64,000 nt of DNA from Pararhizobium sp. YC-54 (GCF_025847205.1 NZ_JAOYTH010000004.1:273337-337336); one strand, 5' to 3'. Positions 1 to 8,458 are shown, counted from the stretch's first letter. Translations and numbers: made by a program. Notes: generated by a model from the sequence alone, not told the origin.

Positions 1-81
1 TTCCCGACAACGCGCCAGAGCGCGAATGGATGCATGCCGGCGTCGAAAATCCACCAGATACCAATCCGGAAAACCCGGCTG

Positions 82-414
82 TTACCGGGGCTCCGCACCC
101 GCGTCGTCATCCTTGGTTACACTCCGCCCATAACGGCTGTATCCGTCGCCATAGGCCTGACACCGTGACACGCCGATGTCTTTCAACTGCTCGTCGTTGA
201 GTTCCAGCAATGCCAGCCGGTTGCGCCGCTCCCGCAATGTCCTGACGACAAATCCAAGGATCGCGCGCAGCCCCGGGAAACGTGGCAGGGCGCCGGTCCG
301 CGTCGCAGCATCCGCCTCCTTGCGCGAGGCGCCCTGCGGCGCAAGCTTCAGGTCGGCAATCAGGCCGTGTTCGTTCGGCACGCGATCGCCGATCACATGA
401 GGTTCGTTCTTCAT
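82..414 (-). CDS. DUF1127 domain protein
   Basis: A 110-residue basic protein of unknown molecular role. The short DUF1127 helix is visible near the C-terminus (ELNDEQLKDIGVSR, residues 71-84), preceded by an arginine-rich segment. Family members are common in Rhizobiales and several short ones affect RNA turnover, but this longer version with a 55-residue N-terminal extension has no assigned job. GGAG lies 7 bases before the chosen ATG. It is the last of three minus-strand genes (AraC regulator, Cys-rich small protein, this one), separated from the previous gene by 68 bases, so co-transcription is possible. Confidence 0.8.
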   Translation of the reverse strand: MKNEPHVIGDRVPNEHGLIADLKLAPQGASRKEADAATRTGALPRFPGLRAILGFVVRTLRERRNRLALLELNDEQLKDIGVSRCQAYGDGYSRYGRSVTKDDDAGAEPR

Positions 415-482
415 GATGTTGCTCCGGAAAATGCCGGCCCCTTATCGGGCCGGCGCGGCATGGCAGGAGACCGGTTCCGGTC

Positions 483-644
483 CTATCCCTGTGATGCCCG
501 TGTGATGTGGATTGCAGCGTCAGCTTCGCGCAGCGCCTGCGCGCATTCCTCGCAGCAGACCTCGACGGTCTTGCCGCCGATTTTGACGGCGATGCGGCTT
601 GCGTCGAGTTCGCAGTCACAGGCGGCGCATGTGTTTTCCTGCAT
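483..644 (-). CDS. 53-residue Cys-rich putative metal-binding protein
   Basis: A short gene read directly from the sequence. The product has five cysteines in two clusters: C6-x2-C9-x-C11 at the N-terminus and CCEEC (residues 30-34) in the middle, an arrangement like a compact TRASH/YHS-type treble-clef metal-binding fold. A GGAGGA ribosome site sits 7 bases before the chosen ATG; a second in-frame ATG 6 bases upstream is too close to that site. It lies 105 bases downstream of an AraC-family regulator that also carries a Cys cluster. A role in metal handling or sensing is an inference; no specific metal can be named. Confidence 0.72.
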   Translation of the reverse strand: MQENTCAACDCELDASRIAVKIGGKTVEVCCEECAQALREADAAIHITRASQG

Positions 645-749
645 GATCATTCCTCCGGTTGGTGTGTTCTACCAGGAGAGAAGACCATTTTGGCTGATGC
701 GGCGCTGTCAGAATCTTTAGCGATCTTGCTCGCCGTCAAACCGGCAAGA

Positions 750-1580
750 TCAGCGCAGTCCGGCGAAGCGCTGGAATTCGGCCGGGGTGCGACCATAGGT
801 CTGGCGGAAGGAGGAGGAGAAATGGCTGTGGCTTGAAAAGCCGAGATCGAGGCCAAGGCCCGTCAGGTCGTCATAGCTGCCGAGCAGGTCGAGCGCCTTG
901 GCCAGTCTCAGCCGCAGATGATAGCGATAGAGCGGCGTCCCCTCGACCTGCTGGAAGACCTGGGTCAGGTAAACCGGCGAGACGCCGGCTTCCCTTGCGA
1001 TCTCCGCCAGGGTCCAGCGCCGGGCGAGGTCGGAGGAGAGGATGAGCTTGGCGCGGTCCACCAGCTTTTGCCGGCCGATGCTGGCGGTCGCGGCACGCGC
1101 CGTGCGCTCGCCCACGGCGCGGCGCACGAGCGTCATTGCCAGCGTTTCGGCCTCCAGCGTTTCCGCGGTACCTCTGAGCAGGCTATGGCGCAACAGAGCC
1201 ACGAGTGCCTGCGCGCGGGCATCTATGCGCAGGCGCTGCTTGTTGAAGACGAAAGGGCTTGTCTCTGCCCGGTGAACCTTGGGCACGAGTTCCTCAAGTG
1301 CCGCTTCATGCACGGTCATGCTCAGGCATGCATCGCCGCCTTCCACCGGGTGGCTGATGCGGTAGTCCTCATCGCGGTTGAAGAACAGCACCTGATTGGC
1401 CTCGGCGACCGTATCGTTGCTGCCGACGTGGCGCAGGAAGACACCGCGATAGGGAAACACCAGGCTGGTCACCCGCGAACATTCCTCGTCGCTCTTGTGC
1501 CGGCATTCGCCGGTGCACAGCACGTCGTGGACGCTGACCATCTCGGTATCGAGAATTTTCCTGGCCGAAAACTGGCTCAT
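750..1580 (-). CDS. AraC-family transcriptional regulator with N-terminal Cys cluster
   Basis: A 276-residue regulator. The C-terminal 95 residues form the two helix-turn-helix AraC domain, ending in GRTPAEFQRF. The N-terminal part is a cupin-like effector domain containing C22, C26, H28 and C34 within 13 residues, which could bind metal or act as a thiol switch. Downstream on the same strand are the Cys-rich 53-residue protein and the DUF1127 gene, which may be its targets or operon partners. The effector is unknown. The family assignment is firm; the metal or redox idea is inference. Confidence 0.88.
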   Translation of the reverse strand: MSQFSARKILDTEMVSVHDVLCTGECRHKSDEECSRVTSLVFPYRGVFLRHVGSNDTVAEANQVLFFNRDEDYRISHPVEGGDACLSMTVHEAALEELVPKVHRAETSPFVFNKQRLRIDARAQALVALLRHSLLRGTAETLEAETLAMTLVRRAVGERTARAATASIGRQKLVDRAKLILSSDLARRWTLAEIAREAGVSPVYLTQVFQQVEGTPLYRYHLRLRLAKALDLLGSYDDLTGLGLDLGFSSHSHFSSSFRQTYGRTPAEFQRFAGLR

Positions 1581-1642
1581 GGACGCTCCGTGTTTCGAGG
1601 AGCGTTATACGCCTCGAAACAGCGCTTCGCCAAGTCCCTGCG

Positions 1643-2665
1643 TCAGCCGCGCAGTGCCTCGACCAGTTCCTTCATGTCGTCTGGAACCGGCGATTCGAAA
1701 TGCATGGTCTTGCCGGTCGATGGATGCTCGAAGGCCAGCATGAAGGCGTGCAGGGCCTGGCGGGGAAAACGGTTGACGACCGCCTTTGCCGCATCCGGCA
1801 GCAGATTGGCTTTCGTCCTGAAGGCGGCACCGTAATCCGGGTCGCCGATCAGCGGATGGCCGATATGGGCCATGTGGACGCGGATCTGGTGGGTGCGGCC
1901 GGTTTCGAGGTTGCACTTGATCATCGCGGCAAGGGCTGTCGCATCCGGTTTCTCGTGGTAGCGCTCCATCACTTCGTAATGGGTGATCGCCTCGCGGGCG
2001 TCATCGGACCCTTCCTGCTTGACCGCGCGCTTGACGCGGTCGCCGGCGCGGCCGAGCGGCGCGTCGATCGTGCCTTTCAGGCCACGCGGCCGGCCCCAGA
2101 CGATCGCCATATAGGCGCGCTCCAGCGGGCCGGTGCGGCCGTGGTCGGCGAACTGGTCGGAAAGATGGCGATGGGCGATATCGTTCTTGGCGACGACCAT
2201 GACGCCGCTGGTGTCCTTGTCGAGCCGGTGGACGATGCCGGGGCGCTTGACGCCACCGATGCCCGAAAGGCTTGCGCCGCAATGATGGATCAGTGCGTTG
2301 ACAAGCGTACCCGTCCAGTTGCCGGCGCCCGGATGAACAACGAGACCCGGCGGCTTGACCAGTACGATGAGATCGTCGTCCTCATAGAGCACATCGAGGG
2401 GAATATCCTCGCCCTTCGGCTCCGGGTCTTCCGGTTCCGGCAGGCCGATCTCGAAGACGTCGCCGGGCTGCACCTTCTTCTTGGCTTCCGTGATGGTCTT
2501 GCCGTTGACGGAAACCTCGCCCTGTTCGATCAGGCTCTTGATCCGGTTGCGCGAAAATTCGCCGCCCAGCGCTTCCGTCAGGAACGCGTCCATGCGCCCG
2601 GTCGCGTCCTCATTTGCCGTGAGGACTTTCCTAATCGCCGGGGCTTGTTTAAAGGGGTCGTTCAT
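1643..2665 (-). CDS. rluD: RluA-family 23S rRNA pseudouridine synthase, RluD type
   Basis: Converts specific uridines of RNA to pseudouridine; RluD members modify helix 69 of 23S rRNA. An S4 RNA-binding domain covers about residues 19-80. The catalytic block HRLDKDTSG is at 146-154, with D149 the expected nucleophilic aspartate. The start used gives 340 residues and the N-terminus MNDPFKQ. A longer frame exists to 2704, but it would overlap the start of the divergent membrane-protein gene at 2697. RluD versus another RluA-type enzyme is judged from length and the S4 domain. Confidence 0.88.
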   Translation of the reverse strand: MNDPFKQAPAIRKVLTANEDATGRMDAFLTEALGGEFSRNRIKSLIEQGEVSVNGKTITEAKKKVQPGDVFEIGLPEPEDPEPKGEDIPLDVLYEDDDLIVLVKPPGLVVHPGAGNWTGTLVNALIHHCGASLSGIGGVKRPGIVHRLDKDTSGVMVVAKNDIAHRHLSDQFADHGRTGPLERAYMAIVWGRPRGLKGTIDAPLGRAGDRVKRAVKQEGSDDAREAITHYEVMERYHEKPDATALAAMIKCNLETGRTHQIRVHMAHIGHPLIGDPDYGAAFRTKANLLPDAAKAVVNRFPRQALHAFMLAFEHPSTGKTMHFESPVPDDMKELVEALRG

Positions 2666-2696
2666 TCTCGTTCCATTCCGCAAGGTAAGGCCAGCC

Positions 2697-3080
2697 ATGT
2701 CCAATCAGAAACCCGTCGAACAGGAAGACAAGCCGCTCGATCCGGTGATGGAGAACGTGCGCCGCAAGATGATCAAGCTGCAGCTGGTCTCGGGTGGTAT
2801 CATGTTGGTGATGCTTATGGTCGTGCTTTCAGCGATTGTCTATAAGCTTACGCGCCCGAGCAAGACGGATGTGGCGCAAAGCGCCTCCGTCGCAGTGCCG
2901 GGCGAGGCACCGGTGACGGCGATCGCCGCGCTGCCTGCCGGGTTCGAAGTTTCCAACGTTGCCTTGTCGGGCGGCCAGATCCTGTTCTACGGCGCGGTTG
3001 CCGGTGGAGACCGCAAGGCGATCGTCTTCGATATCGCTGCCGGCCGCATCGTTGCGGATGTTGCCGTCAGGACGAACTGA
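2697..3080 (+). CDS. Small single-pass membrane protein (DUF6476-like)
   Basis: A 127-residue protein with a charged N-terminus, one transmembrane helix at about residues 29-49 and a C-terminal extracytoplasmic domain of about 75 residues. I recognise it as a conserved alphaproteobacterial membrane protein, probably DUF6476, of unknown function. It starts divergently from rluD with only 31 bases between the two start codons and is followed 12 bases later by the TrmH-family methyltransferase, so the two plus-strand genes are probably one transcript. Confidence 0.75.
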   Translation: MSNQKPVEQEDKPLDPVMENVRRKMIKLQLVSGGIMLVMLMVVLSAIVYKLTRPSKTDVAQSASVAVPGEAPVTAIAALPAGFEVSNVALSGGQILFYGAVAGGDRKAIVFDIAAGRIVADVAVRTN

Positions 3081-3092
3081 GAAGGCCTGGAC

Positions 3093-3914
3093 GTGATCCC
3101 GCTGCGCATCGACGACCCGGCCGATCCGCGCATCGCCGGTTTTGTCTCGATCAAGGAGCGCGACCTGACCGGCCGTCATGGCCGGTTCATCGCCGAGGGC
3201 ACGGTGGTGCTGCGCATGCTGGCCGCCGCCCATAATACGGGCCGTGGCATCGAGGCCGAAGCCATCCTGCTGCTCGAAAACCGCGTCGATGGTGTCCGCG
3301 GCATCCTTGCCGAATTCCCCGCGGAAATTCCGGTCTATGTCGCCAGTGCTGCGGTCTTCGATGCCATTGCCGGTTTTAACATGCACCGGGGCGTGCTGGC
3401 GCTGGGCAAACGCCAATCCGCGCCGCGCCTGGATGCGCTTATCGGCAGCCTTCCCAGGAAAAGCCTGGTTCTGGCCGCTTGCGGCATATCCAATCACGAC
3501 AATATGGGCTCGATGTTCCGCAACGCCGCTGCCTTTGGCGTCGATGCCATCGTGATGGACGAGACCAGTTGCGATCCGATGTACCGCAAGGCGATCCGGG
3601 TATCGGTCGGCTCGGTGCTCAGCGTACCCTTTGCCCGCGAGGGCTCGGTGACGGCGCTTGTCGGGCGCCTGCAGGCGGAAGGCTTTGCGATCTGGGGACT
3701 GTCGCCGCGGGGCAAAACCGATCTGCACGACATTCCACCGTCACCGCGCACCGTGCTTCTGGCCGGAACGGAAGGCGAAGGGTTGCCTGAAAACATCATG
3801 GCGTCGATCCAGACGGCCCGCATCCGCCAGCGGCCGGGTCTCGACAGCCTCAACGTCGCGACAGCGGCAGGCATCGCGCTGCATCAGGTGGCGATGATCA
3901 ACGGCTTTATCTGA
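3093..3914 (+). CDS. TrmH/SpoU-family RNA 2'-O-methyltransferase
   Basis: SAM-dependent 2'-O-ribose methylation of tRNA or rRNA. The SPOUT domain occupies the C-terminal half: motif 1 is NHDNMGSMFRNAAAFG (134-149), motif 2 is GTEGEGLP (about 232-239) and motif 3 is the LNVATAAGIAL segment near 259, together forming the trefoil-knot SAM site. The N-terminal about 110 residues form a substrate-binding domain. It starts with GTG, 12 bases after the preceding membrane-protein gene. The last 8 bases overlap the convergent coiled-coil gene. The target nucleotide cannot be told from sequence. Confidence 0.88.
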   Translation: MIPLRIDDPADPRIAGFVSIKERDLTGRHGRFIAEGTVVLRMLAAAHNTGRGIEAEAILLLENRVDGVRGILAEFPAEIPVYVASAAVFDAIAGFNMHRGVLALGKRQSAPRLDALIGSLPRKSLVLAACGISNHDNMGSMFRNAAAFGVDAIVMDETSCDPMYRKAIRVSVGSVLSVPFAREGSVTALVGRLQAEGFAIWGLSPRGKTDLHDIPPSPRTVLLAGTEGEGLPENIMASIQTARIRQRPGLDSLNVATAAGIALHQVAMINGFI

Positions 3915-5109
3915 CGTCCGGCGGCAGCATGTCGCGGGCGCGGGCTGCGAGGCTTTTGTCTGTTTGATCGGGCCGCGTACCTGCCGTCTGGAGCAGGGCG
4001 GGTAAAGGTGATCCCTGGCCTTCCTTGGCCGCTGTCAAAGCCACCATGGTTGCTGCAATATCGGCAATTTCGTCGCGCAGGGTGTCGTCGTGTGCCGCCG
4101 ATGCCGAGGTGATCAGCTGCTCCGAAAGCGCCGCCGCCCGGTTGCGGGCATATTCGGCAGGCACGGTCAGGTCGATGGTTGCTGCGGGCAGCATGGCGTT
4201 TTGCCCATCGGCGTTGTCCTGTGCTCCCGCAAGCAGCGTGCCGCCTGCTGCCGGATCCGTTGCCGGTTTTTTCTCCCGGCGCACGGGCATGGTCAGGCCG
4301 GCGGCCCGCAGCGCCTTTGACGCATCGCGCAGGTCTGTGCCCGCATCCCTGACCTTGGCCTTCAGGCGCTCGATCTCGCTGCCCCTGCGCTCAAGGAAGC
4401 TGTCCTTGTCGGCATTGGCGGCCATCTCCCTGGCAAGTTTTGCCTCGAACTGACGAAGGCGCGTTTCGTCGCGGGCAAGCCGGACCTCCAGCTCCCGCGC
4501 CTTGGTGCTTTCGGCTTTCAGTTCGTTACGCATGATTTCCCGTTCGTCCTTCAAGCCGGCAATGCGGCTTTTCAGGCTCTCGGCCTCGGCGTCATGGGCG
4601 GCAACGTCGATTTTCAGGCTGTCCATGTCGCCGGTAAGATGGTCCACCTGTCTGGTCAGGGTTTTGATATCGATGTCCTTTTTGACGCTGTCGCGCTCGA
4701 CATCCACGAGTGTCGCCTTCAGCCGCTCGATGTTCTGTTCGAGCTGGCGGGCCGACGAACGCAGGTCCGCCGCTTCGACATTCATGTCGGCAAGTTGCGC
4801 ATGCAGGTCGGCGTTTTCACCGGCAAGCCGCTGGGTTTCCTTGAGCGTGGAGCTGTTCTGAAGCAGCAAGGCGACGTTCTTGTCGCGCTCGCGTTTCAGC
4901 GTCTGGCTGGTGCGGGCGTTTTCGGCGGCATAACCGGCGCGGGCCGCATCCTTCTGGGCCCGAACTTCCTGCGGCGACAGCGGCATTGTTGCCTTCAGCC
5001 GGTCCTCGGCAAAACGGATGATGCGTTTGTAGACGACCGGTGCCGCCAACAGGCCAAGGATAGCCGCGGTGAGGAAACCCAGGGCAAACAGGAGTGCGAA
5101 TTCAATCAC
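3907..5109 (-). CDS. Membrane-anchored coiled-coil protein, function unknown
   Basis: A 400-residue protein with one N-terminal transmembrane helix (about residues 3-25), then a long charged region rich in Glu, Lys, Arg, Leu and Ala with heptad character (about 45-270), and a lower-complexity Ala/Pro/Asp-rich tail. The layout suggests a cytoplasmic rod tethered to the inner membrane, like scaffold or cell-shape proteins, but no known domain is recognised. It converges on the TrmH-family gene with an 8-base overlap. The 171 bases upstream to the DUF1134 gene contain nothing clear. Confidence 0.72.
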   Translation of the reverse strand: MIEFALLFALGFLTAAILGLLAAPVVYKRIIRFAEDRLKATMPLSPQEVRAQKDAARAGYAAENARTSQTLKRERDKNVALLLQNSSTLKETQRLAGENADLHAQLADMNVEAADLRSSARQLEQNIERLKATLVDVERDSVKKDIDIKTLTRQVDHLTGDMDSLKIDVAAHDAEAESLKSRIAGLKDEREIMRNELKAESTKARELEVRLARDETRLRQFEAKLAREMAANADKDSFLERRGSEIERLKAKVRDAGTDLRDASKALRAAGLTMPVRREKKPATDPAAGGTLLAGAQDNADGQNAMLPAATIDLTVPAEYARNRAAALSEQLITSASAAHDDTLRDEIADIAATMVALTAAKEGQGSPLPALLQTAGTRPDQTDKSLAARARDMLPPDVR

Positions 5110-5280
5110 GGGCTGGCCATTTCAATTCAAAGCACGCGGCGGCACGCTATAATCCAGGGTTTTTATTTCATTTGCCCTAAAGCGGAACGACAATATCACT
5201 TCACGTATTGGTGCACGCGCATTTTTTCAAGTCATGGCAGCGTCTGGAAAGACTCCTGGAAAACAGGCAGGCGTTTTGCC

Positions 5281-5871
5281 TCAGAAGGGGTTCCAGGTCG
5301 GCTGCTGGGTGAGCTTCAGATAGCCGACATTGATACCGAGGCGGGCGCCAAGGCCGGTGCGGATCGGCACCAGAACGATGTTGTCGTCGGTGAGCACCGT
5401 CATCCCGACGCCGGCGACCACGTAGGCCGAGCCGGAGACGCCGCCGAAGCGCTTGTAGAGCGAGGGAACGGCCGGCAGGTTGTAGACCAGCATCATCGCC
5501 CGGCTGCCCTGGCCACCCCAGTCGAGACCGAGAGACGGCCCCTGCCAGAACACGTTATGCTGGCCGGCATTCTTCGTATAGAGGTCGCCTTCGCCATAGG
5601 TGAGGCCAGCCACGAAGGCGCCTGACCCTTCCTGGCCGAGAATGTAGCCGTTCGGCAGTCCGTACTTGGAAAATGCGTTCTCGACCACTTTGGCAAGTCC
5701 GCCCGATGTCGAGCCGAAGAAGCCATGACCGGCATCGACGATTTCCTGCATCGTGTACTGGCCGCCGTTGGCATTCTGCGCCAATGCCGCCGGCATGAGG
5801 CTGAAGACAGCCAGCACGGTCACGAGTGCGCGCAGGAAAGGGAATTTAACGGCATTGACGATCCGCTGCAT
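5281..5871 (-). CDS. DUF1134 exported protein, EipA-like
   Basis: A 196-residue exported protein with a signal peptide ending in AALA-Q (about residue 23). The mature part matches the DUF1134 family, whose Brucella member EipA is a small periplasmic beta-barrel linked to envelope integrity and cell division. The start was chosen for the signal peptide and a GAGAAG ribosome site; a longer frame runs to 5970. It is divergent from chpT, and the shared intergenic region contains a CtrA-box-like sequence, so cell-cycle control is plausible. The family call is from memory. Confidence 0.8.
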   Translation of the reverse strand: MQRIVNAVKFPFLRALVTVLAVFSLMPAALAQNANGGQYTMQEIVDAGHGFFGSTSGGLAKVVENAFSKYGLPNGYILGQEGSGAFVAGLTYGEGDLYTKNAGQHNVFWQGPSLGLDWGGQGSRAMMLVYNLPAVPSLYKRFGGVSGSAYVVAGVGMTVLTDDNIVLVPIRTGLGARLGINVGYLKLTQQPTWNPF

Positions 5872-5985
5872 GTTCTTCTCCGTAAATTCAGGAGCGCCTG
5901 CGACGTCATTCGCGGGCCGCTGTCCTGCCCCATGCCAGACTGTCACGGGGTTCGGACTGATTGCCAGCAATTTGAACCGATGATC

Positions 5986-6000
5986 TTAACAATCGGTTTA
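5986..6000. promoter_or_regulatory. Candidate CtrA-binding box between DUF1134 gene and chpT
   Basis: TTAA-N7-TTTA, reading TTAACA-N5-TTTACC with its flank. This differs at two of twelve positions from the CtrA consensus TTAACC-N5-TTAACC. It lies 140 bases before chpT and 115 bases before the divergent DUF1134 gene. Binding is inferred only. Confidence 0.45.
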
Positions 6001-6139
6001 CCAAATGTGGTGTCTTTATGATCTTCGCCCTGAGGCTATGCCCGCGCAATGTTCGCGGACTAGACAATTGGGCAAAGGGAATCGCGGAAGGCCGCCTGAT
6101 CTCGCTTGTGCGCCGCTCGAAGGCATTGAGGATACGACC

Positions 6140-6790
6140 ATGGGAAAGAACCCGAACCTGACCTTGACCGGTCCCGATCTCGCAGCGCTTCTGTGCAGCC
6201 GTGTCTGCCACGACATCATCTCGCCGGTCGGCGCGATCAACAACGGTCTCGAACTGCTCGACGAGGGCGGGGCCGATGCCGATGCCATGGATCTCATTCG
6301 CACCAGCGCGCTCAATGCCTCTGTCCGGCTGAAGTTCGCCCGGCTGGCGTTTGGCGCTTCCGGCTCCGTCGGTGCCTCGATCGATACCGGTGAAGCGGAA
6401 AAAGCCGCGAAAGATTTCGCGTCCGTTGAAAAGAAGACGGAAGTCACCTGGACCGGGCCGCGCGTCATCATCGCCAAGAACCGGGTCAAGCTTCTGCTCA
6501 ACCTGTTCCTGATCGCTTACGGCGCCATCCCGCGCGGCGGTTCGATCGATGTCATCCTGGAAAATCCGGAATATGACGCGGTCTTCAAGCTGATCTGCAA
6601 GGGCCGCATGATGCGCGTGCCGCCGAAACTGGTCGAGCTTCTCTCCGGCACGCTCGAAGAAGCCGTCGATGCCCATACGATCCAGCCCTACTATACGGTC
6701 CTGCTTGCCGAGGAAGCCGGCATGGAGATCGAGGTCAATTCGACATCCGAGGAAATCGTGTTTTCCGCGAAGATGATGATTGCAGCCTGA
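6140..6790 (+). CDS. chpT: Histidine phosphotransferase ChpT
   Basis: Transfers phosphate from the hybrid kinase CckA to CtrA and CpdR in the alphaproteobacterial cell-cycle relay; cytoplasmic. The 216-residue protein has the family's dimerisation helix with the phospho-accepting histidine in RVCHDIISPVGAI (H24), followed by a degenerate ATPase-like domain. The start was set at ATGGGAAAG, in keeping with the usual length; the frame stays open further upstream. It stands 163 bases before a single-domain response regulator and 0.7 kb from ctrA, a tight functional cluster. Confidence 0.92.
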   Translation: MGKNPNLTLTGPDLAALLCSRVCHDIISPVGAINNGLELLDEGGADADAMDLIRTSALNASVRLKFARLAFGASGSVGASIDTGEAEKAAKDFASVEKKTEVTWTGPRVIIAKNRVKLLLNLFLIAYGAIPRGGSIDVILENPEYDAVFKLICKGRMMRVPPKLVELLSGTLEEAVDAHTIQPYYTVLLAEEAGMEIEVNSTSEEIVFSAKMMIAA

Positions 6791-6953
6791 GGTGGAGAAA
6801 AATCGGCTTTCAGGTCTCCGCGGTAACTGATTCTTTGCCAAAGCGGCCTACGGTTGTTGATAGGGCCTACATTTCCGCTACAGCGCCGTGCGTTATTCAG
6901 GCGCAAAGGTCGCTGTAGCACTTGCGCAGTTGGCCGCAGACAAGGAGCTTGAG

Positions 6954-7316
6954 ATGCAACGCTTGATGATTGCCGATGATTCAGACGTCGTACGCAAGGT
7001 CGGCAAGCGCATCCTCTCCGGCCTGAATTTTCTCGTCTCCGAGGCTGCAAACGGTCTTGAAGCGCTGGTGCGCTGCGAAGCCGAACTTCCCAACATCATC
7101 ATCGTCGATGCGGGCCTCGATGGCGCGCTGGACCTGATTGCCAATATCCGCAATCTGCCGGATGGCAAGGCTGTGCGCATCTACTACTGCGTCGTCGAGG
7201 CGGATCTGAAGAAGATGATGGCCGGCAAGCGCGCCGGTGCGGACGATTTTCTTCTCAAGCCGTTCGACCGCAAGATCCTGACCAGCGTTTTCGCCAGCCT
7301 GTCGATCGCCGCCTGA
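6954..7316 (+). CDS. Single-domain response regulator next to chpT
   Basis: A 120-residue stand-alone receiver domain. The acidic pair D8-D9, phospho-accepting D52 (IIIVDAGLDG) and the conserved lysine in LLKPFD are present, so phosphorylation is likely. The switch Ser/Thr that normally follows beta-strand 4 is not there: the segment reads IYYCVVEAD. A plausible donor is ChpT, encoded just upstream. It is distinct from CpdR, which is encoded at 52.9 kb. AAGGAG precedes the start by 6 bases. The output partner is unknown. Confidence 0.82.
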   Translation: MQRLMIADDSDVVRKVGKRILSGLNFLVSEAANGLEALVRCEAELPNIIIVDAGLDGALDLIANIRNLPDGKAVRIYYCVVEADLKKMMAGKRAGADDFLLKPFDRKILTSVFASLSIAA

Positions 7317-7345
7317 TCCTTGATCAATCCGCCTATGATTTGACG

Positions 7346-7377
7346 AAGCCGTTGCCTTGCAGGTTGCGGCTTTTTTT
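7346..7377 (+). terminator. Rho-independent terminator after the response regulator
   Basis: A 6-bp stem AAGCCG/CGGCTT is followed by a run of seven T, 30 bases after the stop codon of the response-regulator gene. Confidence 0.6.
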
Positions 7378-7414
7378 GTACGCTTATAGATGGTGCGGCA
7401 ACCCCGGAAACGCA

Positions 7415-7440
7415 AAAGCCCGCCATCATCGGCGGGCTTT
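7415..7440. terminator. Bidirectional terminator between response regulator and ctrA
   Basis: A perfect 10-bp stem AAAGCCCGCC/GGCGGGCTTT with a 6-base loop ends with A and T tracts on both sides. It lies between two convergent genes and could serve both. Confidence 0.7.
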
Positions 7441-7523
7441 GACGAAACGTTCGGCACGATCAGCCGTGGCGTCCCTGCATTATGCGGGATGCGAAACACC
7501 GCCGGCTGGAATGGCCGGTGGTA

Positions 7524-8222
7524 TCAGGCGCTTTCTGCGAAATCGCCTTCCGGCTCGCGCAGCACATAGCCGCGGCCCCAGACGGTTTCGATATAGTTCG
7601 CACCGCCGGCCGCATTGGCGAGCTTCTTGCGCAGCTTGCAGATGAACACGTCGATGATCTTCAGTTCCGGTTCGTCCATGCCGCCATAGAGGTGGTTGAG
7701 GAACATTTCCTTGGTCAGCGTCGTACCCTTGCGGAGCGAAAGCAGCTCCAGCATCTGGTATTCCTTGCCCGTCAGGTGAACGCGCTGGCCGCCGACTTCA
7801 ACGGTCTTGGCATCCAGGTTGACGATCAGTTCGCCGGTCGAGATGACCGACTGTGCATGACCCTTGGAACGGCGCACGATCGCATGGATGCGGGCAACCA
7901 GTTCGTCCTTGTGGAAAGGTTTGGTCATGTAGTCGTCGGCCCCGAAGCCGAGGCCGCGGACCTTGTCCTCGATGCCGGCCATGCCGGAGAGGATGAGAAT
8001 AGGTGTCTTGACCTTGGACAGACGCAGCGTTCTCAGAACCTCGTAACCGGACATGTCCGGCAGGTTGAGATCGAGCAGAATGATGTCGTAATCATAGAGC
8101 TTGCCGAGATCGACGCCCTCTTCACCAAGATCGGTGGTGTAAACGTTAAAACTTTCCGACTTGAGCATCAGTTCGATGCTCTGCGCTGTCGCGCTGTCGT
8201 CTTCAATGAGTAGAACCCGCAT
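7524..8222 (-). CDS. ctrA: Cell-cycle master regulator CtrA
   Basis: An OmpR-type response regulator of 232 residues that controls DNA replication, division and motility genes in Alphaproteobacteria. The receiver domain has D8/D9, phospho-acceptor D51 ([12 protein letters not shown]) and KPFHKDEL; the winged-helix DNA-binding domain follows and ends in [13 protein letters not shown]. The start MRVLLIEDD matches the family. It is phosphorylated through ChpT, encoded 1.4 kb away, and antagonised by SciP, encoded 1.3 kb upstream. Its upstream region has four GANTC sites, as expected for CcrM-dependent cell-cycle expression. Confidence 0.95.
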   Translation of the reverse strand: MRVLLIEDDSATAQSIELMLKSESFNVYTTDLGEEGVDLGKLYDYDIILLDLNLPDMSGYEVLRTLRLSKVKTPILILSGMAGIEDKVRGLGFGADDYMTKPFHKDELVARIHAIVRRSKGHAQSVISTGELIVNLDAKTVEVGGQRVHLTGKEYQMLELLSLRKGTTLTKEMFLNHLYGGMDEPELKIIDVFICKLRKKLANAAGGANYIETVWGRGYVLREPEGDFAESA

Positions 8223-8329
8223 AATTGTCCCCTTTTCCGCCGCCGAAAGGTCGTTGATGGCCCCCTTACGCGATACGGATCCAGTCGTTGCCTGATTTGG
8301 AGGCTGCCAGTAAATGGTTAACAAATTCT

Positions 8330-8458
8330 GATTCACTCTGGCAAGGTGTATCGGAAATGTTAAATATTTTTTGCAGTCCTCTGATTTTGCATGTGAATCT
8401 AGAATGACATCCTTAACGCACAACATTAAGGAAATCGGCTATCTGACTCATCTGACTC
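8330..8458. promoter_or_regulatory. Cluster of four GANTC (CcrM methylation) sites upstream of ctrA
   Basis: GATTC at 8330-8334, GAATC at 8395-8399 and GACTC at 8445-8449 and 8454-8458. GANTC is the target of the cell-cycle methyltransferase CcrM, and the Caulobacter ctrA P1 promoter is known to respond to its methylation state. Four sites in 129 bp is well above the roughly one per 256 bp expected from two palindromic fixed dinucleotides. Confidence 0.6.

Noticed and set aside
3..81. Possible end of a plus-strand gene at the left edge (an acidic frame reading PDNAPEREWMHAG)
   Set aside because: Too short to judge. The frame runs on beyond it into the DUF1127 gene on the other strand, so it is most likely a shadow.
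8411..8431. CCTTAA-N9-TTAAGG as a CtrA site
   Set aside because: The spacing is 9 instead of 7 and the arms are inverted, unlike the direct-repeat CtrA consensus; kept only as an unassigned inverted repeat.
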